Counted from the stretch's first letter, positions 16,718 to 25,390 are shown. The stretch is DNA of 64,000 nt from an uncultured Bryobacterales bacterium (GCA_937959285.1 CALGAR010000046.1:58231-122230), one strand, 5' to 3'. Numbers and translations: made by a program. Notes: generated from the letters alone by a model not told the origin.

Positions 16718-17845
16718 ATGTTGAAACGACTCGCTGCTTTCTGCCTTTTCTGCGGATCGGTCGCGTTCGCGCAGACCATCGCTTTCCGTACGCACGTCAT
16801 CGCCACGGATCTCAAAGGCGGCTACCAAGTGGTTCCTGCCGACCTCAACAGGGACGGAAGGCTCGATCTGATCGCGCTCGCCTCGGGGATGACGGAACTC
16901 GTCTGGTTCGAGAACCCGACTTGGCAGCGGCACGTGATCGCGGATGGGCTGAATCGCATGATCAACGTGGCTCCGCTGGACACGGACGGGGACGGAATCC
17001 CCGAGCTGCTGCTGGCACATGAGTTCTCAAATGAGGCACAGAAGAGCCTCGGGACGGTGTCCCTTCTTCAACATCAGGGGGATCCGCGGGGCCGGTGGAC
17101 CGTAAAGGAAATTGACCGTTTGCCAACGTCCCATCGCATCCGCATCATCAACGGCGCGTTCGTCAACGCGCCTCTTACGAATGAAACCGCCAAGGCCCCC
17201 GATTATCACGGACGAATTCCAGTGGTCCTGTACAGGCCCGGGGTATGGAAGCGCGAGATGCTCAATGACGAGGATGAGGGCGTCATGCACGGAATCTTTG
17301 TCACGGACTGGGACGGGGACGGGCGTCAGGACCTGCTGACCGCGAGTTTCCGTGGCATCCATCTCCTACGGTCGAAACAGGACGGCGCCTGGGTGCGGAC
17401 CCGAATTTCGCCGGGATCGGAGGCGCCATGGCCCAAGAGCGGATCCAGCGACGTGACTGTCGGCAGGCTGGGGCGGAAGCGCTTTCTGGCTTCGATCGAA
17501 CCTTGGCACGGCAGCGATGTTGTGGTCTACACCGAGGAGCGACGGCAGTGGCGCCGTCAGGTTATCGACGACACCCTTGTCGACGGCCACACGATCCTGA
17601 CAGCGGATTTCGATCGAGACGGCAGGGATGAGATCGTCGCGGGCTACCGCGGGAAGGGCCGGAGCGTCTACTTGTACCGCTATGACGGAACAAAATGGGC
17701 CAAGAGTGTCGTGGACGATGGCGGGATATCCGCGGCAGCCTGTGCAGCGGCGGACCTCAACTCGGACGGCCGACCAGACCTCGCCTGCATCGGGTCAGCA
17801 ACTGCAAATCTGAAGTGGTATGAGAATGTCAGCCCGAAGAAGTGA
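16718..17845 (+). CDS. Exported FG-GAP/VCBS-repeat beta-propeller protein
   Basis: 375 residues with a signal peptide (MLKRLAAFCLFCGSVAFAQ). Repeated calcium-binding-like segments DLNRDGRLDLIAL, DTDGDGIPELLLA, DWDGDGRQDLLTA, DFDRDGRDEIVAG and DLNSDGRPDLACI define five or more FG-GAP/VCBS blades, with WFENPTWQRHVIADG-type links between. Such proteins are extracellular or periplasmic, bind calcium and are common in Acidobacteria and Planctomycetes; their function is mostly unknown, with carbohydrate binding often proposed. It ends just before the tRNA gene on the other strand. Confidence 0.85.
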   Translation: MLKRLAAFCLFCGSVAFAQTIAFRTHVIATDLKGGYQVVPADLNRDGRLDLIALASGMTELVWFENPTWQRHVIADGLNRMINVAPLDTDGDGIPELLLAHEFSNEAQKSLGTVSLLQHQGDPRGRWTVKEIDRLPTSHRIRIINGAFVNAPLTNETAKAPDYHGRIPVVLYRPGVWKREMLNDEDEGVMHGIFVTDWDGDGRQDLLTASFRGIHLLRSKQDGAWVRTRISPGSEAPWPKSGSSDVTVGRLGRKRFLASIEPWHGSDVVVYTEERRQWRRQVIDDTLVDGHTILTADFDRDGRDEIVAGYRGKGRSVYLYRYDGTKWAKSVVDDGGISAAACAAADLNSDGRPDLACIGSATANLKWYENVSPKK

Positions 17846-17870
17846 CGAACGTGGGCAAGGAAATGTGGTT

Positions 17871-17949
17871 GGCGTCCCCAGCGGGATTCGAACCCGCGTT
17901 ATCGCCGTGAAAGGGCGGTGTCCTAGGCCGGGCTAGACGATGGGGACGC
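17871..17949 (-). tRNA. tRNA-Glu (anticodon UUC)
   Basis: Read on the minus strand this forms a full cloverleaf: 7-bp acceptor stem GCGTCCC/GGGACGC, a D arm containing TCTAGCCCGGCCTAGGA, an anticodon stem CCGCC/GGCGA-type around loop CTTTCAC with anticodon TTC, and a T arm GCGGGTTCGAATCCCGC. CCA is not encoded. The anticodon reads GAA/GAG glutamate codons. A CCA-adding enzyme gene is present elsewhere in the window. Confidence 0.95.
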
Positions 17950-18006
17950 TAGCGAGAACAGTAATCTTATCTTTAGATTAGCTGTTTAATTTGAAGACGT
18001 CAAACG

Positions 18007-18333
18007 TTAAAGTGTCTTAAGGTACGCCAGCAGGTTGGCCCGCTCTTCGTCGGAGAGCATTTCCTCGTAGGCTGGCATCCCGTTTCCGCCGCTATTGATG
18101 ATCTTCATGACGGATTCGTCGCTGACCTTCTGCCCATTCGCCAGCTTCTGCTTCTTGAACAGACCCTTCAGGCCGGGGCCCATCTTCTTTTCCGTGCTGT
18201 CCGCGTTGTGGCAGACTCCGCACTGCTCGAAGACTTCCTTGCCCTTCTCGGGATCGCCCTTCTCCGCGGGCAAAGCCAGCGAAGCCGCTAGCGCAGTGGC
18301 TGCCAGACTCAACACCACCTTCGAATGAAGCAT
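18007..18333 (-). CDS. Periplasmic class I cytochrome c
   Basis: 108 residues: a signal peptide to about LALPA, then GKEVFEQCGVCHNAD with the haem motif CGVCH at residues 38-42, MGPGLKGLF, and a likely methionine ligand in GNGMPAYEEMLSDEE, followed by the C-terminal helix ERANLLAYLKTL. It is a small monohaem electron carrier of the cytochrome c5/c6-like kind. Its gene is alone between the tRNA and the ArsA gene; the ~210 bases upstream, shared with the divergent ArsA gene, carry nothing I can name. Confidence 0.93.
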   Translation of the reverse strand: MLHSKVVLSLAATALAASLALPAEKGDPEKGKEVFEQCGVCHNADSTEKKMGPGLKGLFKKQKLANGQKVSDESVMKIINSGGNGMPAYEEMLSDEERANLLAYLKTL

Positions 18334-18543
18334 AAAACCGCAAGATCCTCCTCACAGACAATCAGATTTCTCAGTGTACAATCAACCGGCACTGTCCGTC
18401 ATCTTACTGATGGCCGCTGTCTATCGACATTCCGACGGATGCTTGGGCAGCCATTCCGGTTCCAAGAAAGCTCTGCCTGTCTGCTACAACAAAAACTCGC
18501 GGGCGCGGTCAACCTGCCGGCTCGCTCGCGCATCTAAATATGC

Positions 18544-19734
18544 ATGCGTATTCTTCTGTTTAGCGGCAAGGGCGGTGTCGGAAAAACCAGCCTCGCTGCT
18601 GCGACCGGCGTGCGCCTTTCCCAATTGGGCTATCGGACGCTGGTCATGTCCGTCGATCCGGCTCATAGTCTCGCGGATTCCTTTGACGTCGAGGGAGACC
18701 TCTTCCAAGGGAAGACGGCGGATCCTTATGAGATCAATGATCGCCTTTCGATCCAAGAGGTGAACATCCAGAAGGAGATCAAGCGGCATTGGAAGGAGAT
18801 ATCCGCCTATGTGATCGCCGTGCTGCGAACGACGGGGATCAACAACGTCCAAGCGGAAGAATTGGCGATCCTGCCGGGAATGGAAGAGCTGAGCGCCATC
18901 ATGTACGTGAATCAGTACCGGCGGGAAGGCCGGTATGACGCAATCGTGCTCGATTGCGCTCCCACAGCCGAATCCATCCGCTTCGTCTCGATGCCGACCA
19001 CGCTCGACTGGTACATGAAACACATCTTCCCGTTCCACCGAAGCCTGCTGAAGGCGGTCCGGCCCCTTGCAAACCGGGTGTCGCCGGTGGAACTGCCATC
19101 CGATCGCTACTTCGGAAATATTCAGGACCTGTTCTCCAAGCTGGAGGGTATTGCGGAGGTTCTGGAGGACCCGAAGGTCACGAGCGTCCGCTTAGTGACG
19201 AATGCTGAGCAGATGGTAATGCGCGAGACGCAGCGGGCCTTCGTCTACTTCGCTCTTCACGGATTGACGGTCGATTCGATCAATGTGAACCGGGTGCTGC
19301 CGGAGTCCGTCACAGATCGCTTCTTTTCCGAGTGGCGCCAATCGCAGCAGCGCATCCTCAAAGAGATGGACGATTACTTTTCGCCGATCGAGGTAAAGAG
19401 GGTGCCGTTGTTCATGCAGGAAGTGCTCGGGCGGCAGCGGCTCGAAGAATTGGCCGCCGTGCTCTACCCGAACGGCGAGGATCCCGCGGCCGTGAAGCAC
19501 ACCGAGCGCCCGTATACGTTTGAGAAGACCGACAGCCACTATGAGGTGAAGCTGAACCTGCCATTTGCAACGAAGGGGGAGGTTCACCTGTTCAAGAAAG
19601 GCGACGAACTGGTCGTAGAAATTGGCAGCTTGCGCCGTCATATTGGGCTGCCGACGACGATGGCTGCCTTGTCGCCCGTCAGGGCGCGGCTTGATAATAA
19701 AGTTTTGACGGTAGAACTGAAGGAGGTTGCATGA
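18544..19734 (+). CDS. arsA: ArsA/Get3-type anion-transporting ATPase
   Basis: 396 residues with the deviant Walker A GKGGVGKTSLA near the N-terminus, MSVDPAHSLADSFD (switch I) and IVLDCAPTAESIRFVSMP (switch II/Walker B), typical of ArsA/Get3 ATPases with a single catalytic half. A C-terminal extension (YEVKLNLPFATKGEVHLFKKGDELVVE-like, small beta domain of the ArsA-HSP20 kind) ends the protein. There are no ars genes around, so arsenite efflux is unlikely; a role in membrane-protein or tail-anchored protein handling as in Get3 is possible. Its stop overlaps the next ORF by ATGA. Confidence 0.88.
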   Translation: MRILLFSGKGGVGKTSLAAATGVRLSQLGYRTLVMSVDPAHSLADSFDVEGDLFQGKTADPYEINDRLSIQEVNIQKEIKRHWKEISAYVIAVLRTTGINNVQAEELAILPGMEELSAIMYVNQYRREGRYDAIVLDCAPTAESIRFVSMPTTLDWYMKHIFPFHRSLLKAVRPLANRVSPVELPSDRYFGNIQDLFSKLEGIAEVLEDPKVTSVRLVTNAEQMVMRETQRAFVYFALHGLTVDSINVNRVLPESVTDRFFSEWRQSQQRILKEMDDYFSPIEVKRVPLFMQEVLGRQRLEELAAVLYPNGEDPAAVKHTERPYTFEKTDSHYEVKLNLPFATKGEVHLFKKGDELVVEIGSLRRHIGLPTTMAALSPVRARLDNKVLTVELKEVA

Positions 19735-19943
19735 GCGGGGAAAAACAATGCTCCTGCGGCTGCATGGGGATCGGCCCGGCGCTAACCAGCCTGGCCGAAA
19801 AGCTCGGCCCGCCAGAGGAAGCTCGCAGTCACTTCCGCGCTGCTCGCATAGAATTTTTGAAGGGACTGCGTGCGCTGCTCGACTTGAGAATTGAGCAGAT
19901 CTCGCGGACTGAGCCAAAGGGAACAACGGTACCGGTAGAGTAG
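19731..19943 (+). CDS. Small CSCGC-motif protein, unknown function
   Basis: 70 residues. Near the N-terminus is a cysteine cluster, KQCSCGCMG, followed by an amphipathic helical region SHFRAARIEFLKGLRALLDLRIEQI. It begins inside the ATGA that ends the ArsA gene, so it is almost certainly real and coupled. The Cys cluster could bind a metal and the helix could pair with a partner; similar tiny ORFs follow ArsA in related genomes to my recollection, but I cannot name a family. Confidence 0.7.
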   Translation: MSGEKQCSCGCMGIGPALTSLAEKLGPPEEARSHFRAARIEFLKGLRALLDLRIEQISRTEPKGTTVPVE

Positions 19944-19954
19944 ATCAAGCGGCT

Positions 19955-20419
19955 ATGGCGATTAAGGAAGGGGCTCCAGCGCCCGATGTCGAGTTGGAAA
20001 CCGAGAGCGGCGAGAAACTGCGCCTCTCCAGCCTGCGCGGCAGGAAAGTTATCCTTTACTTCTATCCGAAGGCTGACACACCCGGGTGTACCAGAGAAGC
20101 CTGCGAATTCCGCGACAACTTCCCGAACTTTGAGGGGCAGGACGCCATCGTAATCGGCGTCTCCCCTGATACGCCTGCGGCACAATCCAAGTTCAAGACA
20201 AAATACGAACTTCCGTTTACGCTGCTCGCAGACGTCAACCATAAGGCCGCCGAGGCTTTCGGGGTGTGGGTTGAAAAGAGCATGTACGGCAGGAAGTACA
20301 TGGGAGTTGAACGGAGCACCTTCCTGATCGATGAAGATGGCAAGATTGCCAAGGTCTTTGCCAAGGTGAAGCCTGCCGGACACGCAGAGCAAGTGCTGGA
20401 GGCGCTGAAGGCGCTTTAG
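19955..20419 (+). CDS. bcp: Thiol peroxidase, Bcp/PrxQ peroxiredoxin
   Basis: 154 residues of the Bcp/PrxQ family. The peroxidatic cysteine is Cys45 in the TPGCTREACEF motif and the resolving one Cys50, the same positions as in E. coli Bcp; VIGVSPDTPAAQSKF, FTLLADVNHKAAEAFGVW and YMGVERSTFLIDEDG are further family blocks. It reduces hydroperoxides with thioredoxin in the cytoplasm. It is 11 bases after the small CSCGC gene, so the ArsA, CSCGC and Bcp genes form one transcription unit. Confidence 0.93.
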   Translation: MAIKEGAPAPDVELETESGEKLRLSSLRGRKVILYFYPKADTPGCTREACEFRDNFPNFEGQDAIVIGVSPDTPAAQSKFKTKYELPFTLLADVNHKAAEAFGVWVEKSMYGRKYMGVERSTFLIDEDGKIAKVFAKVKPAGHAEQVLEALKAL

Positions 20420-21528
20420 GCACAGTCGGACGGGATGCGGCCGTCGGGGAGCAGACGGAGCCTGCGGCCGCGCCAGAGGACTGTCTTACCCGACAGGCCG
20501 GCAATCCAAACGGCAAATCCCCAAAGGTCCCAGAGCGGAACCAGAGGTAGCCACGGAATCGCGCGCCGATCCCCCAGCACTGCGACCGCCGTCACCGCCC
20601 CCGCAGCAATCCTGAGCATCACCAGCGCCGCTGCTGTCCACCACATCCCCGCTGCGATGCAAAGCGACGCCCAAAGCCCCGCGTGCGTGAGCGGCAGGCC
20701 TAGATAACCGCCCCCACGGCAGAGACGGATCGTCCGAGCCCAACGCACCTGATGACGCCAGACGCCGGCCCATGTGTTGCGGCCGAGGTGGGTCCGCACA
20801 GGAGTCCGTGAGATAACGGCTTGAAAACCTAATTCGGTAATGCGGCGGGTCAACTGATAATCGTCAGCAAGGTAATCGGCGATGGCGGCAAAGCCGCCGA
20901 TGGCTCGTAACTGTTTCGCCCGGAAGCAAAGAGTGGAGCCGAGGCCGAACTCGCGCACGCCTGTCAGCCGCGCAACGAGCACGCTCGAAGCGAAGTCGGC
21001 AGAGATGCCGAGCGCCTCCCATCTCGCCGGGAGATTCCCCGCTTCCGCTGAGTACAGGCAGGTCACAAGACCGACCGCCTTTCTCTCCAGATGGCTGACC
21101 ACGTTTCTCAGATAGCCGCGCGGCACCTCGATGTCGGAATCGTTTACAAGCAGGATCGGGTAACGGGCTTCTTTCTCGAGATCCATCAGCGTTCCCACCT
21201 TGGCATTGGGAGCCTTGGTAGGGCAACGGATGAGCCGGATCTGCCGGTCCGGGAACTTGCGGATGAACTCGTGTATCTGAGGCAGGGCGGGATCTTTCGG
21301 GTCAATTGCGCCGAACAGAATCTCGAACTCGGGGTAATCCTGTTCGGCGTGAGAACGGATGGCTTGCCAGAAGCTCGGATCCAGGCCGCGAATCGGCTTC
21401 AGAATGGACACACCAGGCAAGGGACCGCGCGGAGAAGGGTCGCGGCGCAGCGAGTGGCGAAGCGCCGCAAGGAGCGCGATCACTTGGTAGGCGCAGGCGG
21501 CTAAAGCCGCCACAAATAGCAACGTCAC
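20416..21528 (-). CDS. hpnI: Hopanoid glycosyltransferase HpnI (GT21 ceramide-glucosyltransferase-like)
   Basis: 370 residues with an N-terminal membrane segment, a GT-A domain and C-terminal membrane helices. Motifs are GVSILKPIRGLDPSFW, LLVNDSDIEVP (metal Asp), YLADDYQL, and HQVRWART, matching the D-D-D-(Q/R)xxRW pattern of GT21 enzymes. HpnI is known to attach N-acetylglucosamine to bacteriohopanetetrol. The start is a GTG overlapping the stop of the upstream EamA gene (GTGA), so it is the last gene of a coupled operon with hpnJ and two small transporters. Its end overlaps the convergent bcp gene by four bases. Confidence 0.85.
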   Translation of the reverse strand: MTLLFVAALAACAYQVIALLAALRHSLRRDPSPRGPLPGVSILKPIRGLDPSFWQAIRSHAEQDYPEFEILFGAIDPKDPALPQIHEFIRKFPDRQIRLIRCPTKAPNAKVGTLMDLEKEARYPILLVNDSDIEVPRGYLRNVVSHLERKAVGLVTCLYSAEAGNLPARWEALGISADFASSVLVARLTGVREFGLGSTLCFRAKQLRAIGGFAAIADYLADDYQLTRRITELGFQAVISRTPVRTHLGRNTWAGVWRHQVRWARTIRLCRGGGYLGLPLTHAGLWASLCIAAGMWWTAAALVMLRIAAGAVTAVAVLGDRRAIPWLPLVPLWDLWGFAVWIAGLSGKTVLWRGRRLRLLPDGRIPSDCA

Positions 21529-21890
21529 AGGGCAAGAAGGGCCACGCCAGAGGCTACCAGCAATGTACCAATCCAGCGGCGCCGGCTGACATGCTCTTTC
21601 AAGACGAAGCGAGCGAGAATCGTCTCAACGACGAAGCTGGCGGCGGTGGCGGGAACGGCAAAACTGAAGTCGGCAACCGAGAGCAGCTTCAAGAAGGCAA
21701 AGAACGAAACGGCCATGAAGAAGACTGCCAGAATCAGATAACCGCGACGGGCGATGGCGGCAAACGCCCAAGTCAGCCGGTTCGGCCTAAAGTCCTTGAT
21801 CTCGCCGTGCCGCTTCATCTCCCGCGATTGGAGAACGTCGGCAGCTGTCGTGGAAGCGACGATGACAGCGACCAGGATCCAGGCGGTCAT
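21525..21890 (-). CDS. Half-size EamA/SMR-like transporter, second of a pair
   Basis: 121 residues with four membrane helices: MTAWILVAVIVASTTAADV, then RRGYLILAVFFMAVSFFAFL, FAVPATAASFVVETILARFVLKEHVS and RWIGTLLVASGVALLAL. The pattern is that of ArnE/ArnF or EmrE-sized DMT transporters that work as pairs. It overlaps its upstream partner by ATGA and the downstream hpnI by GTGA. Position between hpnJ and hpnI suggests a role in moving a hopanoid or sugar-lipid intermediate across the inner membrane; that is inference. Confidence 0.82.
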   Translation of the reverse strand: MTAWILVAVIVASTTAADVLQSREMKRHGEIKDFRPNRLTWAFAAIARRGYLILAVFFMAVSFFAFLKLLSVADFSFAVPATAASFVVETILARFVLKEHVSRRRWIGTLLVASGVALLAL

Positions 21891-22303
21891 TGCCGGCGTT
21901 GTGCGGTCGTATTGGGCGCAGTGGCGCCAACCAGGGCAGTGCCCGCCACAATCAACAGCGTTCCCGCCCAGCGCGTCATGCTGACGGATTCGCCCAGGCA
22001 GTAAACGCCCATGAGGGTCGAAAGGACGTACCCAACGGAGGTCACCGGGAGGACGTAGCTCAGATCGGCCCAGCTCAGCAGCGCCATCCGGGCCAGAGTC
22101 CAGATGATGAGCAGCAGAATCCCTCCGATCATCCAGGGATTCAGCAACGCATAGATAGGCCCGAACAGGGTCTTCATCGCGGGCTGGGCTTTCACGCCGA
22201 GCGACAGCGCGAAGTTACCGAATACGTTGCTGAGCACAACAAGGGCGACTACAAGTCTGGTTTTTAACCGTAAGGCCTTTGCGGCCGCATCCTGTTTTGG
22301 CAC
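21887..22303 (-). CDS. Half-size EamA/SMR-like transporter, first of a pair
   Basis: 138 residues, four membrane helices (RLVVALVVLSNVFGNFALSLG, PWMIGGILLLIIWTLARMALL, YVLPVTSVGYVLSTLMGVYCLGESVS, RWAGTLLIVAGTALVG) and a basic head. The VLPVTSxGYVxSTLxG and LGExVSxxRWxGTLLIxxG motifs are typical of ArnE/F-like EamA halves. Its GTG start shares one base with the stop codon of hpnJ, and it overlaps the second half-transporter by four bases. Together the two very likely form a heterodimeric carrier. Confidence 0.82.
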   Translation of the reverse strand: MPKQDAAAKALRLKTRLVVALVVLSNVFGNFALSLGVKAQPAMKTLFGPIYALLNPWMIGGILLLIIWTLARMALLSWADLSYVLPVTSVGYVLSTLMGVYCLGESVSMTRWAGTLLIVAGTALVGATAPNTTAQRRQ

Positions 22304-23751
22304 TAATCCCCACCCGCGTAGGCCTGCTGCCTCTGCTCTTTCACGAACTTCTTCCGCTTGGATCGCAGCGCAAGATATTCGCGCGCCTCTTTGTAGAGCC
22401 GGCTGCGCTCTTCTCGATTGAAAATAGCCTTGCGGACAATGCGCCAGGCCGCGCGGGGCCGGAAGTAATACTCGCCGTAAAAGCGTTCCACCCAGTCGAC
22501 CAGTTCGGCGCGATCAAGGCCCGGATAGACGATGTTGGGGAGCTGGTGTCCCTTCTCGTCGGTCATCGAGTCGATCGTGATCAGGCCGTTCTTCTTGACG
22601 TAGTCGTAGAATTCAGTGCCCGGGTAGGGATGGGCGATTGAGACCTGAATGGTTTCCGTGTCGAGCGACTTGGCGAACTCGATCGTGCGGCGTATCGTTT
22701 CACGAGTCTCGCCTGGAAGGCCGATGATGAAGTCCGCGTGGATCGTAAGTCCAAGCTTATGGGCGTCGCGCGTGAAACGCTTCGCCATCTCGAGATTGGC
22801 GCCCTTCTTGATGTTCTTCAGGATTTGAGGGTCGCCGGACTCGTAGCCGACAATCATCAGCCGGCAGCCCGCTTCGCGCATCGCCTTGAGGGTGTCATAG
22901 TCGGTTGTAACTCGCGACGTGCAGGACCAGGTGATTCCGAGCGGACCGAGCTTGCGGCAAAGTTCAATGGTGCGCTCTTTCTTGTAGTTGAAGGTGTCGT
23001 CGTCGAAAAAGATCTCCTTCAACCCTGGAAAATTCTCTTTCGCCCAGCGGACTTCGTTGACGACGTCGTCGATCGAGCGCAATCTCCAGCGGTGACCGGA
23101 ATGCGTCTGCGGCCACAGGCAGAAGGTGCACATCGCAGGACACCCGCGGGAAGTGTATAGCGCGATATAGGGATTAAGCAGGAACGGGACGTTGTAGCGG
23201 CGGAAATCCAGGTCGCGCTTGTAAACTTTCGTAACCCACGGCAACGCGTCGAGGTTTTCGATGTAGCCGCCCTCCGGATTGTGAACAATGTGGCCGTTCT
23301 TTCGATAACTTACTCCCGGAATCTGATCGAGCGGTTTCCCGTTGGCATAATCGACGATCTGGTAGTCGAACTCGCGGCGGACGACAAAATCGATAGCTGA
23401 GGAACGAAGTACCTTGTCCGGTTCAACTGTAGCAGGCGGGCCGACGAATGCGACCTTGAGCCGCGGATTCACGTCCTTCATCATCTCTGCCATTCGGACG
23501 TCGACGTCGAAGCCGGGGGTCGAGGTGAAAAGGACGAGCAGTTCGAAATCGGCCGCCATCTTCACGGTTTGCTCAATCGAAATCTTATGCGGGGGAGCGT
23601 CTACCACTTTGCTGTCCGGCAGCATGCCAGCCGGATAGCAGAGCCAGACGGGATACCAGTAGGACTCGATTTCTCTTGAGGCAGGCCAACGTGAGCTGGC
23701 GCCACCATCGAAGCCTTCAAATGAAGGGGGATTTAAGAACAGCGTTCGCAT
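22303..23751 (-). CDS. hpnJ: Hopanoid biosynthesis B12-binding radical SAM protein HpnJ
   Basis: About 482 residues starting MRTLFLNPPSFEGFDGGA, with a GAGG box six bases before the ATG. An N-terminal B12-binding-like domain (~1-170) is followed by a radical SAM core with CPAMCTFC (CxxxCxxC cluster cysteines) and FFDDDTFNYKKERT, GYESGDPQILKNIKKGA, FIIGLPGETRETI. HpnJ converts the glucosamine-type head group of bacteriohopanetetrol to the cyclitol ether (established in Burkholderia together with HpnI and HpnK). Here it leads the operon; hpnK is not in the window. A longer upstream frame lacks family sequence. Confidence 0.9.
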   Translation of the reverse strand: MRTLFLNPPSFEGFDGGASSRWPASREIESYWYPVWLCYPAGMLPDSKVVDAPPHKISIEQTVKMAADFELLVLFTSTPGFDVDVRMAEMMKDVNPRLKVAFVGPPATVEPDKVLRSSAIDFVVRREFDYQIVDYANGKPLDQIPGVSYRKNGHIVHNPEGGYIENLDALPWVTKVYKRDLDFRRYNVPFLLNPYIALYTSRGCPAMCTFCLWPQTHSGHRWRLRSIDDVVNEVRWAKENFPGLKEIFFDDDTFNYKKERTIELCRKLGPLGITWSCTSRVTTDYDTLKAMREAGCRLMIVGYESGDPQILKNIKKGANLEMAKRFTRDAHKLGLTIHADFIIGLPGETRETIRRTIEFAKSLDTETIQVSIAHPYPGTEFYDYVKKNGLITIDSMTDEKGHQLPNIVYPGLDRAELVDWVERFYGEYYFRPRAAWRIVRKAIFNREERSRLYKEAREYLALRSKRKKFVKEQRQQAYAGGD

Positions 23752-23876
23752 GAAGTCCCTCAGCGTCCTTCTCTTCAGGAAACAACACCACAGCCTAACC
23801 GCAGCTAATCTAGATTCTACCATCCGCGCTTACGGTTCCCACTCTTTCTGTTTCAGCCTTTGCATTGGTAGAGTTG

Positions 23877-24191
23877 ATGAAAGCTATGCTCATCGTCCAT
23901 GTCCACGTACACGTAAAGCCGGAATGTATAGCGGCATTTCGGGAGGCAACCCTTGCAAATGCCCGTGAAAGCGTAAAGGAAGCGGGAGTGTGCCGGTTCG
24001 ATGTGGTGCAGCAGGTGGACGATCCGGAACGCTTTGTTCTGGTTGAGGTTTACAGAGATAATGATGCTCCGGCGCTCCACAAGGAGACGGCACACTATAA
24101 GAAGTGGCGCGACGAAGTGGAGCATATGATGGCTGAGCCGCGCCGCAGCGTCAAATACGCCAACCTCTTCCCGGACGATAGCGGCTGGTGA
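23877..24191 (+). CDS. Antibiotic-biosynthesis-monooxygenase (ABM) domain protein
   Basis: About 104 residues of the dimeric alpha-beta barrel ABM superfamily: MLIVHVHVHVKPECIAAFREAT, then VCRFDVVQQVDDPERFVLVEVY and HKETAHYKKWRDEVEHMMAEP. The layout is that of LsrG/YgiN-like proteins, which modify small quinones or signal molecules without cofactor. The ATG chosen (MKAMLIV) is one of several close starts. Its stop overlaps the next gene as GTGA, so it is coupled to an iron alcohol dehydrogenase; the pair may act on the same small metabolite. Confidence 0.85.
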   Translation: MKAMLIVHVHVHVKPECIAAFREATLANARESVKEAGVCRFDVVQQVDDPERFVLVEVYRDNDAPALHKETAHYKKWRDEVEHMMAEPRRSVKYANLFPDDSGW

Positions 24192-25351
24192 TCCGGATGA
24201 CTTTCGAATTCGCTACCGCCACGAGGATCGTGTTCGGGTCAGGAGCCATTTCGCAGTCTGCCCCGGCGGCCTGCGAGATGGGCAGCCGGATCCTGGTGGT
24301 GTCGGGCCGTTCCCCGGCGCGCGCCAATCTGCTCATCTCCCGGTTGCAGTCCGCCGGCATGCAGACGGCTACCTTTCCAATTGACGGCGAGCCGACGGTC
24401 AATATCGTCCGCGAGGGCGTCGCGAGAGCGCGGGAACACAAGGCCGACGTCATCGCCGCGATCGGCGGCGGCAGTGCGATCGATGCCGGAAAGGCGATCG
24501 CAGCGGTTCTGGCAAACGGGGGCGATCCGATGGACTATCTGGAAGTGGTCGGGGCAGGGAAACCGCTACGCGTTCCCTCAACGCCCTTCATCGCCATTCC
24601 CACGACGGCGGGAACGGGATCCGAAGTCACTCGCAACGCCGTGTTGGGCTCGCCCGAGCATAAGGTGAAGGCCAGCCTGCGGAGTCCGCTGATGCTGCCG
24701 AAGCTGGCGATCGTCGATCCTGAGCTGACGCTGGACCTGCCTCCTGCCATCACAGCCAGCACAGGTCTCGATGCCCTGACTCAACTGATTGAGCCCTACG
24801 TCTGTTCGCGGGCCAATCCGATGACCGACCTGTTCTGTGTCGAGGGGATGCGCCGCGTTGCCCGATCGCTTCGGCGCGCTTTCGAGGACGGGCGGAGCCG
24901 GGAAGCGAGGGAGGACATGGCATTGGCGAGCCTCCTCGGCGGGCTTTCGCTGGCCAACGCCGGGCTTGGAGTGGTACATGGGTTTGCGGCGCCGGTCGGC
25001 GGCATGTATCCGGCCCCCCACGGAGCCGTCTGCGCAGCTTTGCTGCCGCACGGGATCGCCGTGAACATTCGTGCTCTGCGTGAGCGCGCTCCTCAAGCCG
25101 AGGCGCTGCGGCGTTATGAAACCGTCGCGCGAATCCTCACCGGGAAGGACGACGCCAAGCCCGAAACGGCCGTTGACTGGGTGACGGAAACCTGCGAGCG
25201 CCTTCAGATCCCCAGGCTGCGGACCTACGGCATGGAGGTTTCTCACATCGAGACCATCGTGGATAAGGCCTCGCGCGCGAGCAGCATGAAAGCCAATCCC
25301 ATCCCCCTAACGCCTGCCGAGCTGACCGACGTGCTCCGCCGGGCGCTGTAA
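24188..25351 (+). CDS. Iron-containing alcohol dehydrogenase
   Basis: 387 residues, full family length. Motifs are the N-terminal FEFATATRIVFGSGAI, the coenzyme site AIGGGSAIDAGKAIA, PTTAGTGSEVTRNAVL, and the metal region STGLDALTQLIEPYVC, with HGFAAPVGGMYPAPHGAVCAALLP toward the end. It oxidises or reduces a short alcohol/aldehyde or a related compound (maleylacetate reductases are in the same family). The GTG start overlaps the ABM stop; an ATG nine bases on is an alternative. It is not closely similar to the other iron ADH near the left end. Confidence 0.9.
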   Translation: MIRMTFEFATATRIVFGSGAISQSAPAACEMGSRILVVSGRSPARANLLISRLQSAGMQTATFPIDGEPTVNIVREGVARAREHKADVIAAIGGGSAIDAGKAIAAVLANGGDPMDYLEVVGAGKPLRVPSTPFIAIPTTAGTGSEVTRNAVLGSPEHKVKASLRSPLMLPKLAIVDPELTLDLPPAITASTGLDALTQLIEPYVCSRANPMTDLFCVEGMRRVARSLRRAFEDGRSREAREDMALASLLGGLSLANAGLGVVHGFAAPVGGMYPAPHGAVCAALLPHGIAVNIRALRERAPQAEALRRYETVARILTGKDDAKPETAVDWVTETCERLQIPRLRTYGMEVSHIETIVDKASRASSMKANPIPLTPAELTDVLRRAL

Positions 25352-25390
25352 ACTGAAAGATTGAAGCATCTCTATTCTTCGAGAACCTCC

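Noticed and set aside
17871..17949. tRNA gene used as an integration site
   Set aside because: No integrase, direct repeat of the tRNA 3' end or island-like DNA next to it.
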